Below are positions 23,885 through 34,847 of a stretch of 64,000 bases of DNA, piece by piece; position 1 is the stretch's first letter, and every line of letters begins with the position of its first letter. The DNA is from Sambucus nigra (Eukaryota; Streptophyta; Magnoliopsida; Dipsacales; Adoxaceae). Under the pieces are notes generated by a model that searched no databases, was not told the origin of the DNA, and saw only the letters and a program-made list of their open reading frames with translations. The stretch covers positions 29,090,917 through 29,154,916 of the forward strand of contig OX422221.1 in the NCBI GenBank assembly GCA_949130495.1, in the 5' to 3' direction. The position numbers and the translations under genes were made by a program.

Positions 23885-24335
23885 GATAAATTGAGATAAA
23901 ATCGATTTAAATGGTTTGGGCACGCCAAGTGTAGATCAATGAATGCTCCCATAAGGAAGAATGATTTAGTTAGTATTAATGATAAAGCATGGGGTAGATG
24001 TATGCCTAAATTGTAAAACAGAACAAGATATCATATGTTTTAAACGAAGATATTGCACTGGACAAAATATAATAGAAAAATAGGATTCATGTAGTTGACC
24101 ACAAATAATTGAGAAAATGTTTTGTTGAGTTGAATTGAGTTGAGTAGATTAAATTTAAAATATTTTTGTTCACGCAAACTTTATCTTGTTTTACGAGTTG
24201 AACATAATAGAACTGAAAAATATGATTCATGTAGTCGACCACAAATAGTTGGAAAAAGACTTTGTTTAATTAAATTAATTTGAGTTGATTAAATTAAAAA
24301 TATTTGTGTTCACACACACTCTAACTTGCTTTACG
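23885..24335 (+). pseudogene. Fossil 3' end of a LINE-type reverse transcriptase gene, last part duplicated
   Basis: One broken frame reads NRFKWFGHAKCRSMNAPIRK near 23888-23950 and, after stops, DIALDK and KNRIHVVDHK near 24050-24115. These match the tail found in plant non-LTR reverse transcriptase-like ORFs (R-W-F-G-H followed by a conserved W-R-x-R-I-H-V-A-D end). The segment from about 24060 to 24195 occurs again at about 24196-24335 with a period of 140 bp (gattcatgtagttgaccaca and gattcatgtagtcgaccaca). Several stops are present. It is an old truncated copy with a duplicated tail. Confidence 0.6.
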
Positions 24336-24662
24336 ATTTTTTGAATCCATTTCCATGTTAAATAAATCAGCTTAAGATATATGATGTTTATCACAAACTA
24401 AAAATGACATGACACGAATATAATAGACAATGAAATTGAGATAAATAGGGAGATCATTTTTCTTGTTGATCCATCTCATGTTGCCTAGAATTAAACAACC
24501 AGTCATCCGAGTCTTATTTTTCTTTGATGATCTGACTTCAAAAAGTATTATTACAGATTGGAAGATAATTAGGAAATTTTACAAAAGGCAAGACCCATAT
24601 TATTATTTAATAAAGGCAGAAACAAAAAGAAATAACTATCAAAAAGCATAATTTAATTGTGA
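24336..24662. other. Spacer downstream of the NHL gene
   Basis: AT-rich sequence without a recognisable gene; it should hold the 3' untranslated region of the NHL gene on the minus strand. Confidence 0.4.
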
Positions 24663-25090
24663 TCATATATCAACTTTGCATGCTGGAGATCCAAGCAAGG
24701 GCACTTGACCCAAAAAACCTCTCTTCAAAGCGACCAACATATCACACTTAATATACATCCCATAATGGCCAGTCCAAATAGCACCCGCCTTCCACCTCAA
24801 CCTCCCCATCCAAACAAGCCTTAAGGCCACCACCCCATAAATCTCATCCATCATAAGCCCATTTGCCACCTCGGGCGCCACCGGTATCGGCGCGCCTCCG
24901 CCCAACACTGGCGAAATTGTAACCGTCGTGTCCCTCTCATGAAACAAAGAGGGTAACATTACCGGTGATGTTATCGCTTGGTCCTTATAAGTAATGTAAG
25001 CCGAAAGATGGTCGTAGTAGATTGAGACCCGGTCGTTTGGGTTTCTCGCGGAGATGGTGAACTGCATGGTGCTGGATATCAGAGCCGGTC
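24663..25090 (-). CDS. NHL gene exon 2
   Basis: Starts after TTTCAG and encodes the rest of the LEA-2-type domain from residue 99 to the stop. Base composition is clearly richer in G+C than the flanks (for example the GGCGCCACCGG stretch near 24878), as expected for a constrained exon in AT-rich DNA. Confidence 0.93.
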
Positions 25091-26725
25091 CTGAAATTTA
25101 TAAAAATTTATAAGGTCTTGAGTAGAAATTATAAATACGGTATAATTTCTAACATTATCTGTTAGCTTTTCATAGTTTAATTTAATCTTCTTGCTTTTGT
25201 CAAAAAAAAAAAAATTACGTTAACACTTTTCACGGAAAAATATGGACTTTGCACATGTGATTGCATAAATTTGCCTCAAAAAAAATTTCAAGGCAGGATG
25301 AACAACTTGTTGAAGCATGAAAATTTATGTTTTCCAATTTTTATTTTCTTACCCCCAAAAAACTTTCCTAGGAAATTTTTTATTAGTTTAGCTCAAAATA
25401 ATCCTTTCTTTTCTGTATATCTTTTCAAACTACTACAATCAAACACATAAAAGAACAAATTTTAGCTAGGCTACTTTAAATAAAAATCATGAGAAAATGT
25501 TCAATTTCCATTTGTTACTTGGCAACATTTTCTATAAAAAAATGGAAAAGTTCAAAAAATTAACTTTTGGTGTTTTGATTTTCCAAATTTTTTCAGAAAT
25601 ATTTTTCATGAAAAAAAAAATTCTTACAAGGGAATGTAGAAAAGAAAATTCCTTTTAACATTTTTCCACCCAAATTTGCTGAAGCACAATCCAAAAGTAC
25701 GCCTACTATTTTATTAGTACAATATTGTACACTACAACGTCACATGATAGTTTACACAATTCCACGCCTTCTATTATTTGGATTACTTTTGATGTAATTT
25801 TTGTACATAAAATATTTTCCAAACTTCTGATGTAATTCGTTTGCAAATAAAATATTTTCCAAAATTTGAAAAATCATTTGATGACCTTTTGAGTTAAAGA
25901 ATAATTCACATGAACTCTGAAATCATAATCTTTGAGTATACCCGCTTGATATAGTTTAAGTATGATCCAATATATTAACTAATGGTTCTGTGACAATTTT
26001 TGAAAGTATAATTTGAGGGTACTTTTAGTATTACTCAAAATATTTTCTTAAAGAAAAAAACTAAATTCTTAAACATTTTACACACTCAATTCAACGCCTT
26101 ATATCATTTGGCGTACTTCTGATGTAATTCATTTGTACAAAAAATGATTTGGAAAAATAAAAAATCATTTGATAACCTTTCGAGATAAAGAATAATTCAC
26201 ATGTACCGATTGAGTATAGTTTGAGTATGACCCGACATATTAACTAATGGTTTTGTAAAAATTGTTTGGAGTATAATTTGAAAAATTTTGAGACTATAAT
26301 TCGAGGGTATACGTAGTATTACTGAAAATATTTTCTTAAAAGAAAAAAACTAAATTATTAAACATATAAATTATAATAAATACGCAACGGCTATGATAAA
26401 TACGCGACGAGATACTGTATGATTGTTTACCTTGCACTTGATTGATACTGCCGTAGTTCACAATAAACGGCGGAGACGAGGTGGCGTTGAAGTTGTAGAT
26501 GGCCGCGCCGGTGACTGTGAACCTCGGCTTTAGTGGGCGATACACCAACCACAATATGAGAACTGTTATGCCTCCTAATATAAGAAATATGGCAACAAAA
26601 CTACATAAACCTCTTCCTCCATAGTTAGGTGTGTATTTATAACCCTTTTGGCCACGTTTAGTTTCAATGGGGGATTGTTTTTTATCTTCAGTCATGTTGA
26701 CGTCTTTGGGATTATCTTCTGACAT
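24663..26725 (-). CDS. NDR1/HIN1-like (NHL) protein with LEA-2 domain, two exons
   Basis: The gene joins exon 1 (26725-26431) to exon 2 (25090-24663) and gives 240 residues. The ATG at 26725 is the first in frame. The splice sites are CAAG|GTAAAC and TTTCAG|GACC, and the phase is right. Residues 1-39 are polar and likely cytosolic; residues 40-62 are one membrane segment, followed by VYRPLKPRFTV, as in NHL proteins. The LEA-2-type domain follows, with NPNDR at 115-119, IYYD at 122-125 and the family ending GQVPLLGSPACKVDI. Family members sit at the plasma membrane or endoplasmic reticulum, and some act in pathogen response; the role of this copy is not known. The length is normal and there is no break. 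It is the only intact host gene seen. Confidence 0.93.
25735..26375. repeat. Imperfect tandem duplication of about 0.3 kb inside the NHL intron
   Basis: Two copies, about 25735-26070 and 26071-26375, share acgcctt..atttgg, ttctgatgtaatt, taaagaataattcacatg, atattaactaatggtt and aagaaaaaaactaaatt in the same order. Spacing between matching words is 289-330 bp because of indels. The right copy reaches to within about 60 bp of the exon 1 donor site. Confidence 0.75.
26431..26725 (-). CDS. NHL gene exon 1
   Basis: Encodes residues 1-98 plus one base of codon 99. It holds the cytosolic segment, the membrane helix and the first strand of the extracellular or luminal domain (up to NYGSINQVQ). The donor at 26430 reads GTAAAC. 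Confidence 0.9.
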
Positions 26726-26875
26726 AGAGAGAGAGATAGAGAGAGAAGTTTGTTGTCTAGGAATGTTTTTGAGATAAACTAATGAAAATTTGTGTAGGAA
26801 TGTTTTTGAGGTAAACAAATCGTGGCAAGAGAATAAGAGAAAAAGCTAAAAAGTGAGGAAGAGGAAGAATATATG
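26726..26875 (-). promoter_or_regulatory. 5' leader and possible TATA box of the NHL gene
   Basis: On the minus strand the ~30 bp before the ATG are a CTCTCTATCTCTC tract, common in plant leaders. CATATATTC at about 26867-26875 could be a TATA box, giving a leader near 110 bases. No experimental start is known. Confidence 0.35.
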
Positions 26876-27940
26876 AGTGGGACAAGTGGAACAAAAAATG
26901 GAATGCTATAAAATTAAAGTTGTGTTCTTTTTCTTTTTACTTTGTTCTCTATATTCCACCTAGTTGAAAGAGTTTGATGCTATAATTTAACTAGTGGTAA
27001 TTCTTTACTTGACCCATTGACATGATGGGGTCGGTCCTGAAATTATTAAAAATTGACAAAAATATATAGAAAATGAGTAAAATAGATTTTTATTATACGT
27101 AATAATATAAAATATTTGAGCATGAAACAAAAAAAATTTAATAAATAGATCAGCACCTATGCGTAGCACACTTAGTCCATTCTTAGAGTTGCCCCTAACA
27201 TGACACGAATACTATATAAAACTAGTGGGTTCAATTTTTTTCTTAGTGGGTTTGTAATTTTTAGCGGGTTAACCCATTAGGCCATATACAATAGGGGAGC
27301 ATGATAAATGTTGAGATGGTATAAATACGCCAACGATCGTCTAATTTTATTTATAAAAAAAAAATCAAACAATTAACATTGTGTCGTCCCAAGATTTATG
27401 AAGGTTAACCCATATTATGCGATTTTTGCAAGGGAATTGTCTCCCCTTAACTTCGTCCTGGTTTAAGTTATTATTATCCTCTCCGGTGTAAATTAATGTC
27501 CTTAAGCTACCTATTGGAGCTAAAACTTTAATAATGTATGTTCGAGTATAAATGGCCTTGAACGATGATACTAGCGTATGATATGAACTAGTTACACACG
27601 ACATCAACCCGTTAAAATTGTTGAATGCATAACTTATACATGACACGAATTTATTATAACCTGAAACAAAGTATAAACGAATATAAATGGGACAAGTTTG
27701 CCTGATGTCAAACTTAATTCAAAATCGATTAGACACAACATGACTTGTTGTCAAGCTTAAGTTTAATTGACAAAATTATTCATGTTGCATACATTGGTCA
27801 GTTTAAGTTTGTTACTAATAAGGATGCACGTATGGCCAATACATTTAATGACATATTATGGTTCAACCTAAAGAGTGTTAGAAAACTGTATCCTTATAAT
27901 ATCATATGGCTTTAGTTCCACATTCAAAGTTTTATTAGCC
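26876..27940. other. AT-rich spacer
   Basis: Nothing recognisable apart from the upstream flank of the NHL gene. The frame 27365-27646 on the minus strand shows no domain. Confidence 0.4.
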
Positions 27941-28157
27941 TCTTATCTCATGTAATTTTTTAAATTGTATACAGTCTCATAACCATTCAAATTTGTCTAC
28001 AACTGCTCTATAAGCTCCTCTAACTGTCCCACATTCTTTCTCAGATAATGACATTTGTCTCATAATTATTACGACGGGACCAACAACTGAAAAAATAAAT
28101 GCATGGAAGTGGTTACAAATAAATTATTAAACATAAGACTAAATATTTAAGATCCCA
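27941..28157 (+). repeat. Direct repeat, left copy (~215 bp)
   Basis: Shares with 29851-30055, in order: tcatgtaattttttaaattgta, ataaccattcaaa, ataatgacatttgtctcataattattacga, ccaacaactgaaaa and cataagactaaat. Identity is about three quarters by eye. Confidence 0.6.
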
Positions 28158-28492
28158 TAGTATTATTCGTTTTCTTTTGCAAAAAAGTTGCGTGTCTTAT
28201 AGAATATATGAGTACAATTTCATAAAGGATAAGGGAAATGAATTTCTTCTTTTATGTAAGGATTTAATGAGGAGATGATTGGGACATCGGAGGAAAAATG
28301 GTAGTTTTAATGAAAACTTTCTTTCTAAAATATTTTCTCTAATTTGGAAAGAAAGAAGGAAAAGAGACAATTTAGCTTAATGAAATATTGTATCGCCAAT
28401 TTTATTAATAAATTTATCTATTATTACTCAAATATATACTTTGTAAGCGTAAAATAATACTTTATATTTCATTATAATTTATATTCTTTTAT

Positions 28493-28610
28493 TTTAACAC
28501 ATTATTAATTTTTAACTTTTGACTTAAATACATTTTAATTCAAAAATTAGACTTTCCCCAAAATTGTTATAAAATCAATTGAACTTAACTGACATGTGGA
28601 ATTCCAAATT
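28493..28610 (+). repeat. Inverted repeat, left arm
   Basis: The stretch acattattaatttttaactt, then cttaaatacattttaattcaaaaatt, pairs with the complement of 29690-29812, which reads acattattagtttttgattt and cttaaatacattttaatttaaaaat. The arms are about 1.1 kb apart and enclose the RNase H fragment. Confidence 0.6.
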
Positions 28611-28877
28611 ATAATTATTTAAAAGCCCAAAGAAAACAACTAAAGCGAGGAAAAAAAAATATAAAAGAAAATAGATGTCAGTAAAAATAACTAAAAAAAT
28701 AAAAACAATCAATAAAATTTAAAAAATAAAATAAAAACCCTCTTATATAACAATAGACCCCCACCCCACTACCCACCTGATTGCAATAAATAACACCTCA
28801 ATCCAGACAACTACCAAAATCCAATGCACTTCAAGATCACATTCTGTTAAAAAAATCAATTTGGATATGTGTCAGAT

Positions 28878-28940
28878 ATCAATTTGTTTGATTGAATCTC
28901 TCCCATAAATCAATTTGTTTGATTGAATCTCTCCCAGAAA
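28878..28940. repeat. 31-bp tandem duplication
   Basis: atcaatttgtttgattgaat starts at 28878 and again at 28909, both followed by ctctccca. Confidence 0.85.
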
Positions 28941-29433
28941 TCTCTTCAAGGATGGCTCAAACTCAACACTGATGGGATTTATCTTGGGAATCCTGGAATT
29001 GCAACCATAGGGGGAGTATTCAGGACATTTAGAAGATTTATCAGAGGTCCTTTTTTCTCTAATATTAGCATTCAATTCGCAGGTTATGCAGAAATTATGG
29101 CTCTTATTACAGAGATAAAAGTGGCCATGAAATTCAATTGGAACAACATTTGGATAGTGTGATTCCACTCTTGAGGTTGATGTTATTAGTTAATCTTCTT
29201 TAATGCCTCCTTGGAATCTATGGACCAGATAAAATAATTGTCTTTTCTGGCTAACCAATAGAACTTATAGAATTCTCACATTTTCAGAGAAGGAAACATG
29301 GTTGCTGACAAACTATCTAAGATGGGCATTCAAAATCATAGCCTTAAATGGTGGTGGTCCTCCCCTCTAGAAATTTCTGACTTTGTTCAAAGAGATGCCT
29401 TACATCTTCCTAATTTTAGATTCAGAAATTAGT
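28923..29433 (+). pseudogene. RNase H-like (RVT_3) fragment of a plant LINE
   Basis: The frame reads GWLKLNTDG at its start, then LGNPGIATIGGVFR, then AEIMALITEIKVA, the usual order of the RNase H domain found after plant non-LTR reverse transcriptases. The first catalytic Asp (NTDG) and a Glu in AEIMAL are present. A one-base shift near 29160 moves DSTLEVDVIS into another frame, and farther on FREGNMVADKLSKMG gives the final H/N-x-x-A-D motif region. It ends at a stop near 29430. There is no reverse transcriptase upstream, so this is a truncated relic. Confidence 0.7.
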
Positions 29434-29689
29434 CTTATGATTTCTTTTCTGCTTTGGAGTAATCTTCTAATCTTGTGTTTTGTAGAGGGTTTGCCTCCTC
29501 ATCTAAACTTTCTTTATCTTTAATAATATTCTCTGCTTAGGACCATCCTAGGCATGAGTTCCATAAAAAAAGATTTATTTAGTTAATATAGGCTTAATTG
29601 AGATAAAATTAATAGAATGGTAGTTTTTGTTAATTTATTTTGGTTTTATACGTTTTTAATATACATTTTAGAGTTTTTGAATTGTTTTT

Positions 29690-29812
29690 AATTTGAAATG
29701 CCATATGGCAAAATTTTCTTATGATTTTGGGCAAAGGCTGATTTTTAAATTAAAATGTATTTAAGTTTGAAATCAAAAACTAATAATGTACTAAAGTTAT
29801 AAAAAAACCTAG
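29690..29812 (-). repeat. Inverted repeat, right arm
   Basis: Complementary to 28493-28610 (see that entry). Confidence 0.6.
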
Positions 29813-29850
29813 TTTTTAGATTTAGTTTCATGCCCAATTTTTTTTAAACT

Positions 29851-30055
29851 CTTCTCTCATCTATTTTTTAAATTGTATTAATTCCTATAACCGTTCAAAA
29901 CTGCCATCAGCCGCATTGTAACCACCTCTCTTCCATTCCACAGAGAATGACATGCATCCCATACTTATTACAACATGACCAATAACTAAAAAGTAAAAAC
30001 ATGAGAGTGAGCACAAATGAATCTTTAAACGTGGGACTAAATTCCTATGATCCTA
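29851..30055 (+). repeat. Direct repeat, right copy
   Basis: Second copy of 27941-28157. The pair lies outside the inverted arms, so the structure is direct repeat, inverted arm, RNase H fragment, inverted arm, direct repeat. Confidence 0.6.
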
Positions 30056-31702
30056 AAAAAATATTTATATCCTCAATTCACAAAAAAAAAAAAAAAAAAT
30101 CAAACTACTACACTAATGTTGTTTACTTGTTTAGCCTAAATTGATATGAAGAATGTAAATAGAAAATTATACGTGGTTTGGCAAGTCGTCACTAGGACCT
30201 CCGCGAGAAATATGAGGTCAAATTTTGCTAAAACTAGGGCCCTGATTATACTATACAATTAATTCTATAATTTTATAAATTATTGTATATTCCACTAAAT
30301 AATACTAATTTCAGTCTAGTCTACTATCTCAAAAGTATATTTTGATCTCTTGCTATAAATACATTAATAGACTCCCTAGCCCGTCAAATAAATTAAATTA
30401 TTGACAATTATATTTAATCTATTCCTTATAAAATCCATGAGACCATCAACTTAACTTATTTGATATGTTGGATAACTAAATTCATCAATTGGATTTGACA
30501 TAATTAAAGTTAAAAGCTATATCAATTGGGTGTTATCAGCCTCTATACCAATACATGAATTTCAACCATAATTAACTTTCACCATATAGTAATTACTATT
30601 GCCAATCTACCAAGATTATTGATCCAAAAATTAATATCACCCTATGCATCAAAGTTATGAACAAGCAATGCAAGTGTAAATCATAAGGATTAATATCTTA
30701 AGCTTTCACAATGACTGTTAGATGTGAAATATCTTGTATCGTAAGTATAAAGAAAATTTTCTCAAAATGGTTTTGTTCAATACGCAAATTATACTAACGC
30801 CATAACTAAAAAATTATTTTGTTTCTCGTAGTCAAGACAAACCTACAAAAACATTGTGTTATAGTTCTACTGATGGTATATCGAACTTCATCTGAGATTG
30901 TAAACCAAATTATATTCTACAAGAACCTATTATATGATCTTCTATGTTGATGCCAAGCTCTATAAACTACCATATATTCTGGAGAATAAAATGACACATA
31001 TGCATAAATTATAACTAATAATATAGTGAAAACATTCCTGTGGAGATTATCACGTAAATGGATGTATTAAAATTATTAATGAACCATAAATTTTAGTATA
31101 CAACCTCAACAGTTATTGTAGCGATGCTTTACATGATAATATGATAAAATTTAGGTTTCATTCATATCTTGGGGAATGTTTTATGCTAATTTGGAGTTTG
31201 AAATGGGGTCTGGGATTTTAGACATAGAAATAAGACCATTTAAGTTCCAATTTAAAACTATCTTCCTGCTTTCCACCTTCAATCGATGGATATAATGATT
31301 CAAAATAAAAAAAAATCTCAAGAGAAACACGCTAATAGATTCGTAGTTTACTACAATCACATAATGAAATGAGAGAAATAATCATTGGAAAAATCATTTT
31401 ATGATATGGTGTTGAAGATTTATACTTTTTGAAGATGAACAAAGGTTGAAAGAAGTTTAATCAGATTTTGAACAGATGATTTATGAATGCTTTTATGAGG
31501 TTGAAACATTCCTCGTCCAATGAATGGTAACATGTGTGAGGAGTTGATCATGGGTTAAATATTGAGAAGTCCAAATAAGTGTCTTTGGAGAACTTCGGGT
31601 TTCCTTATGTTCGAAAGTAATGAGTGGATTCAATCATTTTCAGAGTAATTTTTCTCTCTTAACTTTTATCTTAAAGTTTTGGGATTATAGTTATAGGTTA
31701 AA
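30056..31702. other. AT-rich spacer
   Basis: No gene, RNA or clear repeat was found over this 1.6 kb. There is an A17 run near 30083. Confidence 0.4.
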
Positions 31703-31731
31703 CTAGCGTGCAGGCCACGCGATACGTGGCC
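31703..31731 (-). mobile_element. Helitron-like 3' terminus (minus strand)
   Basis: On the minus strand GGCCACGTATCGCGTGGCC forms a perfect 7-bp stem with a 5-base loop. After 6 more bases comes CTAG and then T. This is the hairpin-plus-CTRR end of Helitrons, with the host T. The element body would lie to the right. No TC 5' end, Rep or helicase sequence was found before the MITE and hAT element to the right. Confidence 0.55.
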
Positions 31732-32684
31732 AAATATATCAAAATTGTATTATTATGTTGTTGAAGTCTGTTTTACACAATATGTTAATGAAAGAAGATT
31801 GAATTTTAAATTAATATTAAAAATTATTGAATGATATTAAATAAGTGAAACCCGTATTTTTAATATCGAGAATACATTATAACTCAATTTTCATTCAATT
31901 TTATGATTACTAAACAAATAAAACATTTATTTTCAATCATTGAAGTAGTTTAACATAATAATTAAAACTATAAATGCTCTTCAAAACAAGAATTATGAGA
32001 TAAAATATATACGCACACCAATCCAACAGCTCTTTAACCCATATCGAATCACCTGCCATACTCAAAACCCGCATCCTAGCTACCCACCAAGCTATTTCTC
32101 AAACCCAAGATACTAATTACCCGAACAACATCCACCAACTACCCGATCCAACCTTATACAACCTGCTACCACTACTTAAAACCGTTGGACTTAACGGACC
32201 CATCAACCCTCAAACACCATAAACACAGTAGAAGTCTGCCCCGACCTGAACCAACTCAACCCAGACAGACCCATTATCCACAAACCAACCCTGTTTCTCC
32301 CCCACGAAAATAGTAGAGAAATGAAATACAAAAAACTTCATACCTTTGTAACGATTGAATCTGAGAATACATACTAAGATGAATGTGTGGTATATAGAGC
32401 AACAACGATTGAAGATAGATGATACCCCAAATTCTAAATTAAAGGGAATGAATTGGAAGGAGTGTAAAGGGGTTGAATCTTTTGGTTTTTCGAGTTAAAG
32501 ACAGGGAGGAAAGCAACCGGATTGAAGCGGATATTTTTTTGGGGCGAAAACGTTTGAACTTGTAAAGAAGTAGGTTTTTTTCATTCGAAGACGGGGGAAA
32601 AAGCAGATAAGACGAAAGCGGAGGAGTCGGTTGAATATCTGATTTTTTTTTCTTTGTGTTTTTTTAGAAAAGAGTAAACTGTTA
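31732..32684. other. Spacer, possibly Helitron body
   Basis: C-rich on the plus strand at 32030-32300. The minus-strand frame 32495-32794 shows no known domain. If the hairpin at 31703 is a real Helitron end, this stretch would be part of a non-autonomous copy. Confidence 0.25.
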
Positions 32685-33140
32685 GAGCATGAGTAATGGT
32701 AGGAAGCGGACGAAAGGTATTTTACCAACAGAAAAGTTGTTTTGCCTGTTAAGAAGTCTGCATTCTCACAATGGTGATAGAGAGTAATTTGCAATCTAAG
32801 TTCTTACGAACTATTAAAGTTCGTAGGAAAACAAAATCCACTTCCTACGAACATCATTTGTTCCTAGAAAATGATACGGATAAATGTTGTTCGTAGGAAC
32901 CCAAATATATAATTAAAATGATTATTTCTACTTCTTACGAACTTTATTTCTTCGTAGGAATTCCTACGAACAAATGAAGTTCGTAGGAACCCTTTACAAA
33001 TTCTGTAGCCGTTTTGTATCTTTGCAAACCCACTACAAATCGACATACAGAATTTGTTCAATTATGCCCACCACTGCAGTGATCCCATTTTGCAAACTTA
33101 CAAATTTTTTTGGCATTTCTCATCCCCATTGTGGATGCTC
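32685..33140. mobile_element. PIF/Harbinger (Tourist)-type MITE, 456 bp
   Basis: The left end is GAGCATGAGTAATGG and the complement of the right end is GAGCATCCACAATGG. Both are flanked by TTA (32682-32684 and 33141-33143), the target used by Harbinger-type MITEs. Inside, at 32800-33000, GTTCGTAGGAA and its complement TTCCTACGAAC occur many times in both directions, so the centre can form several hairpins. Confidence 0.75.
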
Positions 33141-33143
33141 TTA

Positions 33144-33475
33144 GGACATAAAGATTTAGTGTAGTATAAAACTCTTGAAACTTTTGAATAGAGATATCTA
33201 TGAAGGTGTACACGTGTATCTCTATGGAGCTTTTAAATAGTTTAAACTATAATTTTATATATATATACATATATGTCTTGTTTATAGGGGTTAGGCACTA
33301 GTTTAAAAGAACAAAAAAGTACGTGCAAATATAATATTTTCGAACTTTTGGAAGAGAGTGGAGAGGTGATAGAAACTTATAAAAATCATGATGAGTGACA
33401 TAACCCAATTTTATTAGTATTTGGGTAGGTGTGGTGGTAGCCTATGTTCGTTAGTGAGGTAACAGTGTATAAATC
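33144..33475. other. AT-rich spacer
   Basis: Nothing recognised. The phrase ggttaggcactagtttaaaa at 33290-33309 resembles sequence often seen at transposon edges but has no partner. Confidence 0.3.
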
Positions 33476-33560
33476 TGTGACACCTCATAAATTTAGTATT
33501 TAGGGTGATCAATCCTAAGTAATCAATTTATGGGAGTCAAATAATTAATACAATTTTAAG
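33476..33560 (-). repeat. LTR edge fragment of the long-LTR gypsy family
   Basis: tgtgacacctcataaattta and then tttagggtgatcaatcc follow the same pattern as the LTR edges at 5342, 11272 and 17961 (tgagacaccctgcccaatta, atagggtgatcagtcc). It is interrupted after 85 bp by the hAT element. The rest of the LTR may continue after 37351. Confidence 0.55.
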
Positions 33561-33790
33561 TAGGGCTGTAAATGGATATTCGAAAATTCGCATTCGTCCG
33601 ATATCCGAATCCGAATTTACGGATATTTATTCGAAAAAACGGAAATGGATACGAATATGGATACTCTATAAAAATATCCGAGAAAACGGATACGGATACG
33701 GATAGCAATAGTATCCGACACGGATAATCCGTATCCGACACGGAGTATCCGTTTTACCGGATATCCATTTTGCCGGAAATCCGTATCTGT
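33561..33790. repeat. Left subterminal CGGAT/ATCCG array of the hAT element
   Basis: About 14 CGGAT or ATCCG words in 230 bp, often as TATCCG or CGGATACGGATA. In hAT elements such subterminal repeats are transposase-binding sites; that role here is inferred. Confidence 0.75.
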
Positions 33791-33919
33791 CTAACAAAGT
33801 GTAAAATATTATTCATATAATATTTTATATATAAAATAAAACTTAAAAAAAAAATTGGGCATAAGTATAATTATATAAACTTTAAAAATCTAACATAACC
33901 CTAATAACAAAAAACACAC

Positions 33920-34845
33920 CACGGTCTCATCTCCTTATTTCCCCAAAACCATTCCCTCTTCCCTCGATCTCCCACCGCTCCCTCGTTGTCCTCCGATCTC
34001 CCTCCGCTGTTCTCCCATCTCCCCTGTGATCCCCCTCCGATCTCCTCCGATCTCCCATCTCCCCTACAATCTCCCTCCGCTCCGGTCTCACAAGGTCAGT
34101 CACCCATTTTTTCAATATCAAAGTTTGTTATTATCAGTTCTTACAGGCGGTGTTTGATTCTGGAGATCTTCAAATTGCATTCAAATAATGTTTTAATATT
34201 TTTTTTTCTTTCTTTCTTTTTTTAATTTTCTTTTGTTGCATCAGTTTGTAATGCTTTATTTTTAATAAGTTTCGAGTATGCACATGGTTGTTGGTGATGA
34301 ATTACAACATTATTGACTACTGGTTACTTGGATTAGATTCGACGAATCAAATGGCATCAGGATCTATTGGCTTTATGCTTTTAGGTTGAATTGATTTGGA
34401 CAATTAAATGGATATCCGACAATCAACGCTAGCTCAATTAGTTGATGGTCACCCATTGTTTTGGTGATATGTTTATGGTTCTTTATGGTGATATGTTTAT
34501 GGTTGTTTATGGAGTTTCATAAAGTAGACTAACTGAATTATGGAGTTTCATAAATTCTGTTTTGGTTCAAATTTTTTAGTAATATTAGGATGAAAATTTT
34601 TAGGTAACAAATCTTTTTGTTAAAATTAGTTTCATATTTTTTTTAAAGATCAGTTTTATGCCTTTTCTACGTTGTAATTTTTTTTCTTTTAAAAATAGAT
34701 TATATTTGGGGACGTCGCATATCACTTATTATCCTTCATTTAATTTCTATGTTTGGGAACATCCCTAAGAACTTATACGCCCATGGGTCCTTATAATTTT
34801 ATTGTTTTTACTAATTGTTTTTTGTAATCAACACGATGCAGTTTA
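33920..34845 (+). promoter_or_regulatory. 5' leader region of the hAT transposase gene
   Basis: At 33950-34090 there is a pyrimidine-rich stretch with recurring CTCCGATCTCCC words, giving overlapping frames on both strands. CAAG|GTCAGT near 34092 could be a donor and GATGCAG at 34835-34841 an acceptor, which would remove a long 5' intron and make the ATG at 34848 the first. This is a prediction. Confidence 0.4.
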
Positions 34846-34847
34846 AT

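Noticed and set aside
33927..34225. Arg-rich minus frame and Pro/Ser-rich plus frame
   Set aside because: Both come from the CTCCGATCTCCC-rich leader of the hAT element.
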